Positions 1 through 8,332 of a stretch of 64,000 nucleotides of DNA are shown here, in pieces. The notes under the pieces are model-generated. The model saw nothing but the letters and a program-made list of their open reading frames with translations. It was not told the origin of the DNA and ran no database searches. Origin of the DNA: Dongia_A sp039808885 (GTDB lineage: Bacteria; Pseudomonadota; Alphaproteobacteria; Dongiales; Dongiaceae); contig JBDHTX010000022.1 in the NCBI GenBank assembly GCA_039808885.1, positions 9,234-73,233 of the forward strand, in the 5' to 3' direction. The stretch's first letter is position 1, and each line of letters starts with the position of its first letter. The position numbers were made by a program, and so were the translations under genes.

Positions 1-828
1 GTCGATGGTGACCTTGGCGGTGATCGGCACGCCCTCGTCGGCCACCTTCGGCACCGGGTCGTGGCGCACGGTGTAGGTGTAGGTGCCGGCCGGCAGCTTG
101 CCGATGGCGGCGATGGCGCGGCGCTCGCCGTACTCCATCCAGGCCTCGATGAAGCGCTTGATGGTGTCCTTGCCGTATTGCTTCACCAGTTCCTTCAGGC
201 GCCGCTCGCCGGTGCGGCAGGCGCCGACCTGGGCGCGGTAGTCGCCGTACCAGATATTGGAGACGCGGATCTTCTGGTGGCCCATGCGGATGAGATCGGC
301 CTTGTCCTCGCCGTTCTCCTGGATCCGCACGCAGGGGAAGTGCAGCCCCTCCTCGTAGATGCTCTTGGCATAGGGCAGATAGGTGGTCGGCTCCGGCGCG
401 CCGATATCGGCGTGGTGCGAGCGCGCCAGCGTCCAGAACAGCGGCTCGCCGTCGCAGAAGACCGGCACGCAGAGCGTGAGGTCGGCATGGTGGGTGCCGC
501 CGTAGAAGGGCGAATTGTTGAGGAAGGCGTCGCCGTCCTTGATGTCGTCGAACAGCCTGGTGATCGGCTGGGTGGTGAGCTCCAGCGCGGTGACGTGGAT
601 GGGCAGCGCCTCCTCCACCGAGACCAGGCGATGATCGTAGGTGAGGATGCCGCAGGACATGTCGCGCGCGTTCTTGATCACGCTCGAGCGGCTGGCCTTC
701 ATGACCGTGTTGGACATTTCCCGGATCACGGATTCGAACCGGTTGGAGAGCACCGCCAACAGGATCGGATCGAAATCCGCCAGCACGCTCTTCGCGCGCT
801 TGCCGTCGGTCACGCCGCCATCGCCCAT
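1..828 (-). CDS. Hydantoinase B / oxoprolinase family protein (partial, runs off left edge)
   Basis: The first 276 codons of a HyuB-type subunit are present and the 3' end lies outside the window. HyuB proteins pair with HyuA subunits in ATP-dependent hydantoin or 5-oxoproline hydrolysis, or in related carboxylase-like complexes. The N-terminal half shows the family pattern: a DPxxLAVLSNRFESVIREM start, an SSVIKNARDMSCGI segment, a DGDAFLNNSPFYGGTHHADL block and an ARSHHADIGAP motif, all typical of the metal- and substrate-binding region. The ATG at 828 is preceded by GGGGAGGTG at a good distance. A hyuA gene would be expected next to it, but that side is not visible. The reaction cannot be fixed from this part. 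Confidence 0.9.
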   Translation of the reverse strand, partial: MGDGGVTDGKRAKSVLADFDPILLAVLSNRFESVIREMSNTVMKASRSSVIKNARDMSCGILTYDHRLVSVEEALPIHVTALELTTQPITRLFDDIKDGDAFLNNSPFYGGTHHADLTLCVPVFCDGEPLFWTLARSHHADIGAPEPTTYLPYAKSIYEEGLHFPCVRIQENGEDKADLIRMGHQKIRVSNIWYGDYRAQVGACRTGERRLKELVKQYGKDTIKRFIEAWMEYGERRAIAAIGKLPAGTYTYTVRHDPVPKVADEGVPITAKVTID

Positions 829-1142
829 GCACACCTCCCCTTTCTTGCTGCGGCGGCCCGCGCGGGGCGGCACGCCGGCCGGACCGTCGAGGGCCCGGGC
901 ATCCCGAACATTAGCATCACATGCGCTGTGATCACAAGAGTGCTTGAGGTGTTTTCGCGCGCCGCGCCGCCGCCGAGCTTCCGCCGGAGCGTCGCGCGGC
1001 GCAAGCCTTGCGGTTTGCACATGCCCGGATGACCAAATTCACAGACTGCCCTGTGGAATGCGTCTGTATGCTGCGCCGCAGGGGTTCCCGCGAAGTTGTG
1101 CGGCACGCCCGCCGGGTCGCCGCGCAAGGACGGAGTTCAAGA
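829..1142. promoter_or_regulatory. Divergent intergenic region with TGTGATCACA operator candidate
   Basis: This 314-base gap separates the divergent hyuB-like gene and MFS exporter. At 927-936 lies a perfect 10-base palindrome TGTGATCACA. It is preceded by ATCACA at 916-921, which forms a second inverted repeat with TGTGAT at 927-932 across a 5-base spacer. On the minus strand TTGTGA followed 18 bases later by TAATGT could be a promoter overlapping these repeats. This is consistent with a repressor site for a GntR- or MarR-like protein. No gene is seen in the gap. Confidence 0.45.
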
Positions 1143-2351
1143 GTGACGGATACGCTGGCCGAACCACAGATGCGACAGGCCGAGCGGACCGCGCTCGCCG
1201 TGCTGGTCTCGATCAGCTTCTGCCACATGCTGAACGACACGCTGCAATCGCTGCTGCCGTCGATCTACCCGATCCTGAAAGTGAACTACGCGCTCGATTT
1301 CGGCCAGATCGGGCTCATCACCTTCACCTTCCAGATCACCGCCTCGCTGCTGCAGCCGATGGTCGGGCTCTACACCGACCGCAAGCCGCTGCCCTATGCG
1401 CTGGCGCTCGGCATGACCTCGACCTTCCTGGGGATTTTGCTGCTCTCCACCGCCGGCTCCTATCCCGTGCTGCTGCTGGCGGCGGCGATGGTGGGCATGG
1501 GGTCCTCGGTCTTCCACCCGGAATCCTCGCGCGTGGCCCGGCTGGCTTCCGGCGGCCGGCACGGCCTGGCGCAATCGCTGTTCCAGGTCGGCGGCAATGT
1601 CGGCTCGGCGATCGGCCCGCTGCTCGCCGCCTTCATCATCCTGCCCGGCGGGCAAGGCAGCCTCGCCTGGTTCTCGCTCCTGGCGCTGACCGCGATCATC
1701 GTCCTGAGCCGCGTCGGCGCCTGGTACCGGGTCCATCGCACCGTCCGCACCGGCAACGCGCGGCGGCCGGTGGTGCGCGCCGAGCTGTCGCGCCGGCGCA
1801 TCACCCTGGCGCTGCTGGTGCTGCTGGCGCTGATCTTCTCCAAGTTCTTCTACACCGCGAGCATCAGCTCCTACTTCACCTTCTACCTGATCGACCAGTT
1901 CGGCGTGTCGGTGCAGCGGGCGCAGATCTACCTCTTCGTCTATCTCGGCGCCTTCGCGCTCGGCACCCTGGCCGGCGGCCCGATCGGCGACGCCATCGGC
2001 CGCAACAAGGTGATCTGGTTCTCGATCCTGGGCGCCCTGCCCTTCACCCTGGCCGTGCCCTACGCCAACGAGTTCTGGACGGTGGTGCTGATGGTGCCGA
2101 TCGGCCTCATCCTGTCCTCCGCCTTCTCGGCCATCCTGGTCTATGCGCAGGAGCTGCTGCCGGGCCGGGTCGGCACGGTGGCCGGCCTGTTCTTCGGCCT
2201 CGCCTTCGGCATGGGCGGCATCGGGGCGGCGCTGCTGGGCGAGCTCGCCGACATCACCAGCATCGCGACGGTCTACAAGGTCTGCGCCTTCCTGCCGGCG
2301 ATCGGATTGCTGACCGCCTTCCTGCCGCGGCTGGAACGCCAAGCCGCCTGA
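1143..2351 (+). CDS. MFS transporter, fosmidomycin-resistance (Fsr) type
   Basis: A 402-residue integral membrane protein with about 12 hydrophobic segments. The early SFCHMLNDTLQSLLPSIYP motif is characteristic of the fosmidomycin-resistance branch of the major facilitator superfamily, as are the HPESSRVAR loop and the GG(H/N)xGSAIGP motif in the N-terminal half. The likely role is proton-driven efflux of a small molecule; the true substrate is unknown. The GTG start at 1143 is chosen because AAGGACGGAG lies just upstream; an ATG at 1170 is an alternative. Its stop lies 8 bases from the convergent thioredoxin-like gene. Confidence 0.88.
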   Translation: MTDTLAEPQMRQAERTALAVLVSISFCHMLNDTLQSLLPSIYPILKVNYALDFGQIGLITFTFQITASLLQPMVGLYTDRKPLPYALALGMTSTFLGILLLSTAGSYPVLLLAAAMVGMGSSVFHPESSRVARLASGGRHGLAQSLFQVGGNVGSAIGPLLAAFIILPGGQGSLAWFSLLALTAIIVLSRVGAWYRVHRTVRTGNARRPVVRAELSRRRITLALLVLLALIFSKFFYTASISSYFTFYLIDQFGVSVQRAQIYLFVYLGAFALGTLAGGPIGDAIGRNKVIWFSILGALPFTLAVPYANEFWTVVLMVPIGLILSSAFSAILVYAQELLPGRVGTVAGLFFGLAFGMGGIGAALLGELADITSIATVYKVCAFLPAIGLLTAFLPRLERQAA

Positions 2352-2358
2352 CCGCCGG

Positions 2359-2928
2359 TCAATGCGGCGCGTTGCCGGGCTTCCATTTGATCGAGCAGCC
2401 CATGGCGGGGTTCTGCGCGCGCAGGCTGGGCTCGCCCGCGAACACGGCCTCGACCGCGGCGGCGAGGTCGGCGCCGGTGACCGGCCTGCCGTTGCCGGGG
2501 GTGCTGTCGTCGAAGCGGCCGTGATAGGCGAGCTTGCGCGCGCCGTCGAACAGGAAGAACTCCGGCGTGCACACCGCGCCATAGGCCTTGGCGACGTTCT
2601 GCGTCTCGTCGACCAGATAGGGGAAGCTGTAGCCGAAGGCGTCGATGTCCTGCTGCATCTTCGCCGGCGAATCCTCGGGGTATTGGGCCCAGTTGTTGGC
2701 ATTGACCGCCACCATGGCCAGGCCATGCGGCTGGTGGCGGTGGGCGAATTCCACCAGCGCCTTCTTCAGATGCTTCACATAGGGGCAGTGGTTGCACATG
2801 AACACGACCAGCAGCGCCCCGGCGTCGGCGAAATCGGCCAGCGCGTGCATCCGGCCGGCCGGATCGGCCAGGCGGAAATCCGGCGCCGCGGCCCCGAGGG
2901 CCAGTTGCGTGGATTGCGCGGTCGGCAT
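2359..2928 (-). CDS. Thioredoxin-fold (AhpC/TSA-like) protein
   Basis: A 189-residue cytoplasmic protein with a thioredoxin fold. The N-terminal region (GAAAPDFRLADPAGR) is typical of AhpC/TSA and redoxin proteins. It is followed by VVFMCNHCPYVKHLK at about residues 41-55, giving a CxxC pair (CNHC) in the active-site position. Family members of this type are usually annotated as thioredoxin family or peroxiredoxin-like proteins and are thought to act as thiol-disulfide reductants; the partner is not known. GAGGTGA sits a suitable distance before the ATG. There is no signal peptide. Confidence 0.85.
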   Translation of the reverse strand: MPTAQSTQLALGAAAPDFRLADPAGRMHALADFADAGALLVVFMCNHCPYVKHLKKALVEFAHRHQPHGLAMVAVNANNWAQYPEDSPAKMQQDIDAFGYSFPYLVDETQNVAKAYGAVCTPEFFLFDGARKLAYHGRFDDSTPGNGRPVTGADLAAAVEAVFAGEPSLRAQNPAMGCSIKWKPGNAPH

Positions 2929-3020
2929 GGCGTCACCTCATCCGTTGCGTCGCCGAGGCTGAGCAAGCTCGGGGCTGAGCAGGCGCGGGGCTGGGCAAGC
3001 GCGGGGCCGGAAAAGCGCCG

Positions 3021-3509
3021 CTACCACCACACCTTGCGCTTGCCGGTTTCCAGAAAGATCAGCACGTGGTCGACGGTCTTGCCATCGGCCGAGAGCGGCA
3101 GCAGGAGCGTCTCCTTCTCGATCTCGCGGCCGTTCTCCGTCGGCGTGTGGTCGAAATCGTAGACCGCCTTGTGTTCCCTGATCACCAGCCGGTAGTTCTC
3201 CAGCACGTCGGCCAGCGTCGAGCCGAAATACCCGGCGATGACCGACTTGCCCGTGGGGTCCGACCCGCGCGCGTCGATGGCCCGCTGCCCGACCTCGCGA
3301 TAGATCAGCAGATCGGGATAGCGCTTGACCTCGACGATGACGATGCCGGCCCGCCAGGCTGCCATGTCGAACCAGTCGAGATCGGTCCGCGCCGGGGCGA
3401 AGCGCTCGCCGCGCTTGGCGTTCCAGTACTCATAGACCAATCGCGCGCCCTCGCCCAGGCGCTCGACGCAATCCGGCAGGAACATGCGGGGATAATGGGT
3501 CTTGAACAT
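3021..3509 (-). CDS. PAS_5-type PAS domain protein
   Basis: A 162-residue protein matching the short alphaproteobacterial PAS proteins of the PAS_5 type. It opens with a helix (LGEGARLVYEYWNAKRG) and an ARTDLDWFDMAAW segment. A PAS-like core follows, with YREVGQRAIDARGSDPTGKS around the cofactor-cleft helix and a closing HVLIFLETGKRK strand. No output domain is attached, so it may sense or scaffold through a partner. The frame extends upstream to 3584, but the ATG at 3509 gives the conserved start MFKTHYP. The following 3510-3621 region holds no gene. Confidence 0.72.
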   Translation of the reverse strand: MFKTHYPRMFLPDCVERLGEGARLVYEYWNAKRGERFAPARTDLDWFDMAAWRAGIVIVEVKRYPDLLIYREVGQRAIDARGSDPTGKSVIAGYFGSTLADVLENYRLVIREHKAVYDFDHTPTENGREIEKETLLLPLSADGKTVDHVLIFLETGKRKVWW

Positions 3510-3621
3510 GACGCGAGATGTAGCGGAAAACGGCCCTCGTACCAACAATCGCCGCATTATGGCCGGCAACCGGCATCCGAACACCCGCCAATTTGCCTCA
3601 CCCCCCGGTTTTCCGCCACGC

Positions 3622-5511
3622 TCAGGCGACGCCGCTGGGCCTGAGATCCGCGAGCGCGCCGCCGAGGCCGTTGCCTTCCTCCTGCAGGACGCCGCCGGAT
3701 TGCCGCTGCCACAGCCGCCAATAGGTGCCGCGCCGGGCCAGCAATTCAGTGTGCGTGCCGGTTTCGACGATGCGGCCCTGGTCCAGCACCACCAGCCGGT
3801 CGAGCTTGGCGATGGTGGAGAGGCGGTGCGCGATGGCGATGACCGTGCGGCCGCGCATCAGCCCCTCGAGCTGCTCCTGGATCGCCGCCTCGACCTCGGA
3901 ATCGAGCGCCGCGGTCGCCTCGTCCAGCACCAGGATCGGCGCGTTCTTCAGGATCACCCGGGCGATGGCGATACGCTGGCGCTGGCCGCCGGAGAGCTTC
4001 ACGCCGCGCTCGCCCACATGGGCCTCGAAGCCGCGCCGGCCGTACCAGTCCTCCAGCGTCTCGATGAAGTCGAACGCATGCGCGCGCCGCGCCGCCTCGA
4101 TCACCTCGGCCTCGCTCGCCTCCGGCCGGCCATAGCGGATGTTGTCGCGGATCGAGCGGTGCAGCAGCGAGGTGTCCTGGGTCACCATGGCGATCCTGGC
4201 GCGCACGCTCTCCTGCGTCACCGTGGCGATGTCCTGGCCGTCGATCAGGATGCGCCCGGACTCGATGTCGTAGAAGCGCAGCAGGATGTTGAGCAGGGTC
4301 GACTTGCCGGCGCCCGACGGCCCGATCAGGCCGATGCGCTCGCCGGGCGCGATGGCGAGGTTGATGCCATGCAGCACGCCGCGCGTCGTGCCATAGCCGA
4401 AATGCACGTCCTCGAAGGTCACCGCGCCCTTGTCGACCCGCAGGGTGCCGGCGCCGGGCCGGTCCGGCATCTGCCGCGGCACGGCGATGGAGCGCATGCC
4501 CTCCTGCACCACGCCCACGTTCTCGAAGATCGCGGTGACGTTCTGCGCCACCCAGCCGGCGATGTTGGCGATCTGCCAGGTCAGCGGCAGGGCCATGGCG
4601 ACGATGCCGACGCCGATGGCGCCCTTGGACCACAGCCACACCGCCATCGCGCCGGTGCCGACCACCATGGACGCGTTCATGCTGGCGAGGCAAAGGCCGA
4701 AGAGCGTGATGACCCGCTGCTGCTTGCGGAACGAGGCGGTGTGCTCGTCCACGGTCTCGCGGACCACCGCGTCCTCGTCGCGCGGCCGGGCGAACAGTTT
4801 CACCGTCTGGATGTTGGTGTAGCTGTCGACGACCCGCCCGGTCAGCGCCGAGCGCACGTCCGACATCTCGCGCGAGCGGTCGCGCAGCCGCGGCACGAAA
4901 TAGCGCAGCAGCAGGACGTAGGCGCAGAACCACAGCGACATCGGGATCGCCAGCCGCGGGTCGTTGCTGGCGGTGAGCGCCAGCGCGCTGCCGCCATAGA
5001 CGGTGATGTACCAGACCGCGTTTGTGGCGGCGACGACGCTTTCGCGCAAGGCCGGGCCGGTCTGCATCACCCGGTTGGCGATGCGCCCGGCGAAGTCGTT
5101 CTGGAAGAAGGTCCAGCTCTGCCGCACCACGTGCCAGTGGCTCTGCCAGCGGATCAGGTTGGTCAGGCCGGGGACGATTGCCTGATTGGTGACCAGGTTC
5201 TGGAACAGCAGCGCGCAAGGCCGCCCGATCAGCAGCACCGCCGCCATGCCGACCAGCTGCCAGCCATGCAGCCGCAGCAGCGAGGCCGGGTCGCTGGCGG
5301 CGACCAGGCTCACCACCTTGCCGATGAAGACCGGGATGGTGGCGTCCAGGATGGCGACGACGGAGCCGGCGACGAACAGCAGCACGACCAGGCCCCTCGC
5401 CTGGCGCGCATAGTGCCAGTAGAAGCCGGGCAGCCCCGGCGGCGGCGAGGTCTCGGCCGGGACCAGGACCGTGGGTTCGAGCAGGGATTCGAAGAAGCGG
5501 ACAATGCGCAT
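3622..5511 (-). CDS. ABC transporter, fused permease and ATPase (multidrug/lipid exporter type)
   Basis: A 629-residue half-transporter with an N-terminal six-helix ABC transmembrane domain (about residues 40-330) and a C-terminal nucleotide-binding domain. The latter shows Walker A GPSGAGKST, a Q-loop MVTQDTSLLHRS, the signature LSGGQRQRIAIAR, Walker B ILVLDEATAALD and the switch IAHRLSTI. It should work as a homodimer exporting a hydrophobic substrate from the inner membrane; the substrate is unknown. The ATG at 5511 is chosen over the upstream end of the frame (5589) because MRIVRFFESLLEPT matches the usual start of this subfamily. A clear ribosome site is not seen. Confidence 0.9.
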   Translation of the reverse strand: MRIVRFFESLLEPTVLVPAETSPPPGLPGFYWHYARQARGLVVLLFVAGSVVAILDATIPVFIGKVVSLVAASDPASLLRLHGWQLVGMAAVLLIGRPCALLFQNLVTNQAIVPGLTNLIRWQSHWHVVRQSWTFFQNDFAGRIANRVMQTGPALRESVVAATNAVWYITVYGGSALALTASNDPRLAIPMSLWFCAYVLLLRYFVPRLRDRSREMSDVRSALTGRVVDSYTNIQTVKLFARPRDEDAVVRETVDEHTASFRKQQRVITLFGLCLASMNASMVVGTGAMAVWLWSKGAIGVGIVAMALPLTWQIANIAGWVAQNVTAIFENVGVVQEGMRSIAVPRQMPDRPGAGTLRVDKGAVTFEDVHFGYGTTRGVLHGINLAIAPGERIGLIGPSGAGKSTLLNILLRFYDIESGRILIDGQDIATVTQESVRARIAMVTQDTSLLHRSIRDNIRYGRPEASEAEVIEAARRAHAFDFIETLEDWYGRRGFEAHVGERGVKLSGGQRQRIAIARVILKNAPILVLDEATAALDSEVEAAIQEQLEGLMRGRTVIAIAHRLSTIAKLDRLVVLDQGRIVETGTHTELLARRGTYWRLWQRQSGGVLQEEGNGLGGALADLRPSGVA

Positions 5512-5616
5512 GGCGGGACTCGCGGGACAAACATTTAATCTGCCTGCCGCAACCGGCGATCCCAAGCGGCAAAGCTGCAATCCAGCCATCGGGAAATCGG
5601 AAGGCTGCCATCCGCG

Positions 5617-5640
5617 CCGGACATGCCGCCGGACATGCCG
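5617..5640. repeat. Two tandem copies of a 12-base unit CCGGACATGCCG
   Basis: Two perfect head-to-tail copies (5617-5628 and 5629-5640), followed by the start of a third (CCGGG). They lie in the 267-base gap between two divergent ABC transporter genes. They may be a slippage product or a short regulatory repeat. Confidence 0.6.
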
Positions 5641-5778
5641 CCGGGCGGTATCGAGATTCGAGTGCGGCCGCAGCCGCTTAGAATCGCGCGTTCAATGCGT
5701 CCCGCCGCGGCCCCGCCGGGCCGCCGGTTTCCCGGCGACAAGGCCCCTTGCGGCCGTTGAAATGCAGGAACAACAATA

Positions 5779-6660
5779 GTGTTTGAAACATTCAACCGCG
5801 TGGCCTTGCGCGGCGCCACGCCCCACGGACGGCCCCGCATCTTGAACCCGATCCCATCCGATGCAGCCTTCGCGCTGCAAACCACTGAACTGACCAAGCG
5901 ATTCGGCGACACGCTGGCGGTCGATCACGTCTCGATCGCCGCCAAGCCCGGCGAGATCCTGGGCCTGATCGGGCCCAACGGCGCCGGCAAGAGCACGCTG
6001 ATCAAGATGCTCTGCACCCTGCTGCCGCCGACCTCCGGCCAGGCCACCATCGCCGGCTTCGACGTCGCCAGGCAGCCCGCCGAGGTGCGCCGGCGCATCG
6101 GCTACGTGCCGCAGCTGGTCTCCGCCGACGGGGCGCTCACCGGCTACGAGAACCTGCTGCTCTCGGCACGGCTCTACGCGGTGCCGCGGGCCGAGCGCGC
6201 GCCGCGCATCCGCCATGCGCTGGAGGTGATGAACCTGTCCGCCCATGCCGATCAGCTGGTGCAGCGCTATTCCGGCGGCATGATCCGCCGCCTGGAGATC
6301 GCCCAGAGCCTGCTGCACCGGCCGCAGGTTCTGTTTCTCGACGAGCCCACGGTGGGCCTCGATCCGGTGGCGCGGGAATCGGTGTGGGATCATGTGCTGA
6401 ACCTCAAGCAGGTGCTGCGCACCACGATGCTGATCACCACCCACTACATGCAGGAGGCGGATGAGCTCTGCGACCGCATCGCCCTCATCCACCGCGGGCG
6501 CATCGCCGAGATCGGCACGCCGGCGGAGCTGAAGGCCCGGATCGGTCCCGACGCGACGCTTGACGACGTGTTCAAGCACCTGGCCGGCGTGGAACTGGAA
6601 TCGGAAGGCAACTATCGTGACGTCAAGCGAACTCGCGCCAGCGCGCGCAGCCACGGCTGA
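5779..6660 (+). CDS. ABC-2 type exporter, ATP-binding subunit (DrrA/NodI-like)
   Basis: A 293-residue ATPase. It has Walker A GPNGAGKST, a Q-loop at YVPQLVSAD, a signature variant RYSGGMIRRLEIAQ, Walker B VLFLDEPTVGLD and the switch TTHYMQEADELCD. This set marks the drug/lipo-oligosaccharide exporter group. The GTG at 5779, with AGGAA upstream, is taken as the start. The gene overlaps the permease gene that follows, so the two should form one exporter (two ATPases with two permeases). The substrate is unknown. Confidence 0.9.
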   Translation: MFETFNRVALRGATPHGRPRILNPIPSDAAFALQTTELTKRFGDTLAVDHVSIAAKPGEILGLIGPNGAGKSTLIKMLCTLLPPTSGQATIAGFDVARQPAEVRRRIGYVPQLVSADGALTGYENLLLSARLYAVPRAERAPRIRHALEVMNLSAHADQLVQRYSGGMIRRLEIAQSLLHRPQVLFLDEPTVGLDPVARESVWDHVLNLKQVLRTTMLITTHYMQEADELCDRIALIHRGRIAEIGTPAELKARIGPDATLDDVFKHLAGVELESEGNYRDVKRTRASARSHG

Positions 6661-7450
6661 GCGCTCCGCGCTCACCGCCATCCTCGAGTTCGGCGGCCAG
6701 GTCCGCGCCGTCGCGGCGGCGGAATTCCGCAAGCTGCGCCACGACCCGCTCGAGCTGCTCCTGCGCGCGGTGCAGCCGATGCTGTGGCTGCTGCTGTTCG
6801 GCCAGGTGATGGCGCGGATCCGCGGACTGTCCGGCACCGGCCTCGACTATCTCGATTTCCTCTCCGCCGGCATCCTGGCGCAGAGCGTGCTGTTCACCGC
6901 GATCTTCTACGGCATCTCGGCGATCTGGGAGCGCGACCTCGGCATCCTGCACCGCTACCTGGTCAGCCCGGCCTACCGCCCGGCCCTGGTGATGGGCAAG
7001 GCCCTGTCGGCGGCGGTGCGCGGCCTGTCACAGGCGGTCATCATCTATGCCCTCGCGCTGCTGCTCGGCCTCGGCATCAACCTGATGCCGGCGTATATCG
7101 CCGGCGCCATCCTGTTCGTGGCCCTCGGCGCCATGCTGTTCTCGACGCTGTCGCTCATCATGGCCTGCCTGGTCAGGACGCGGGAGCGGTTCATGGGCAT
7201 CGGCCAGGTCCTGACCATGCCGATCTTCTTCGCCAGCAACGCCATCTATCCGATCGAGCTGATGCCGGACTGGCTGAAGGCCATCGCCCGTTTCAACCCG
7301 CTGACCTACGAGGTCGACGCGCTCCGCGCCCTGATGCTGACCGGTAGCAGCAGCGCCTATGGCCTGGGCACCGACGCGGCTATCATGGTCGTGGTTTTCT
7401 TGGCATTGATGCTGATCGCCGCCCGCCTCTATCCGCGCATGGTGACGTGA
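6617..7450 (+). CDS. ABC-2 type exporter, permease subunit (DrrB/NodJ-like)
   Basis: A 277-residue inner-membrane protein with six hydrophobic segments and the ABC-2 signature region FNPLTYEVDALRALML near the C-terminus. It starts within the end of the ATPase gene (GTG at 6617, with GGAAGG about nine bases upstream), overlapping by 44 bases. This points to translational coupling and a dedicated pair. The YLVSPAYRPALVMGKAL cytoplasmic loop is typical of the DrrB/NodJ group. Confidence 0.9.
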   Translation: MTSSELAPARAATAERSALTAILEFGGQVRAVAAAEFRKLRHDPLELLLRAVQPMLWLLLFGQVMARIRGLSGTGLDYLDFLSAGILAQSVLFTAIFYGISAIWERDLGILHRYLVSPAYRPALVMGKALSAAVRGLSQAVIIYALALLLGLGINLMPAYIAGAILFVALGAMLFSTLSLIMACLVRTRERFMGIGQVLTMPIFFASNAIYPIELMPDWLKAIARFNPLTYEVDALRALMLTGSSSAYGLGTDAAIMVVVFLALMLIAARLYPRMVT

Positions 7451-7465
7451 CCGGCCGATTCCAGC

Positions 7466-7813
7466 TCACCAAGCCGGACGTAGCTCAGCGAGCGCCTCGG
7501 CGCGGCGGGCGGCGCCCTCGGGCGAGCACTCCAGCATCTCCGGCGCCGCCTCGGCCTCGCCCGCGCCCGTCATCGCGGCGATCATCGACGCCTGGATCTC
7601 GTCGAGGCCCTGATACCGCTTCGCTGTCATGAATTCGTTGAACGGCGTCTGCCAGGCAACACCCTCGCAGAGCCGGATGCCGGCCAGCACGCGGCCGAGT
7701 TCCAGCGCCTGCTGCTGCGCGATCGCGAACGGATCGCCCACCGGCTTTTGCGGCGTCGTCTGCGCGCAAGCGGTCAGCGCCAGACAGACTGGAATGACCA
7801 GCAATCGCCGCAC
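7466..7813 (-). CDS. Small putative lipoprotein, unknown function
   Basis: A 115-residue protein with a short N-terminal hydrophobic stretch ending in the lipobox-like LTAC (Cys16), so probably a lipid-anchored envelope protein. The mature part is mostly helical with two further cysteines (CEG, LEC). No family is recognised. The GTG at 7813 lies 13 bases after the stop of the small gene at 7827-8036, suggesting one transcript. Its 3' end converges on the ABC-2 permease gene. Confidence 0.6.
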   Translation of the reverse strand: MRRLLVIPVCLALTACAQTTPQKPVGDPFAIAQQQALELGRVLAGIRLCEGVAWQTPFNEFMTAKRYQGLDEIQASMIAAMTGAGEAEAAPEMLECSPEGAARRAEALAELRPAW

Positions 7814-7826
7814 GCGATGCGCCCGT

Positions 7827-8036
7827 TCAGTCGTCCGACATCATGGTGAGCGCGGCCTGGCGCTCGCCATGCTTCAGGCGCAGGAACAGGGTGCGCGCCG
7901 CCTTGATGTCGCGCTCGGTCTTGCTCTCGGCGGCCTTCTTCAGCGCCGCCACGCAGGGGTGGTCGGCGCCGCAGATGAAGGTGAGCGCCTTGGCGAGCTT
8001 GCCCATCGCCTCGGCGTCGAATTTGGGTTCTTGCAT
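7827..8036 (-). CDS. Small hypothetical protein (69 aa)
   Basis: A 69-residue, charged, probably helical protein with two cysteines spaced CGADHPC in the middle. It has no signal peptide and no family is recognised. The ATG at 8036 has GGAAGC upstream. It is placed directly before the small lipoprotein gene and likely cotranscribed with it. Codon use matches neighbours, which supports it being real, but homologues should be sought. Confidence 0.55.
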   Translation of the reverse strand: MQEPKFDAEAMGKLAKALTFICGADHPCVAALKKAAESKTERDIKAARTLFLRLKHGERQAALTMMSDD

Positions 8037-8153
8037 GGATGCTTCCGGGTTGTATTGCCCGGAGGCTAGTCCATTCCGCGGCGGCGCGTAAAGGTTGGCC
8101 TGCGCTTCTGATTTGATGGCCGCCTCAGCCGATCTGCACCCAGCACCGAGCCG

Positions 8154-8286
8154 TCACCCCCATCCCACCCTTCCCCCCTCCCGGTCGGCGAATGCCGACA
8201 TGCGTCGGCGGGGGGAAGGAGCAGATCGAGCAAGCGTCTCGGCCAGTCCCCTCCCCCTTGAGGGGGGAGGGTTAGGGTGGGGGTGA
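8154..8286. repeat. Intergenic imperfect palindrome (about 133 bases)
   Basis: Inverted arms TCACCCCCATCCCACCCT (from 8154) and AGGGTTAGGGTGGGGGTGA (ending 8286) bracket G/C-tract inner arms and a central loop. This is the look of the dispersed intergenic palindromes common in alphaproteobacterial genomes. It fills most of the gap between the aminotransferase gene and the 69-residue gene and could act as an mRNA 3' structure for the aminotransferase. Confidence 0.6.
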
Positions 8287-8332
8287 TGGCGAAGCCACAT
8301 CGACGAAGACTCGCCGAGATACCGCTCGAAAG

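Noticed and set aside
725..745. GGATTCGAACCG, resembling a tRNA T-arm
   Set aside because: It lies inside the hyuB-like coding sequence and no other tRNA arms can be formed around it.
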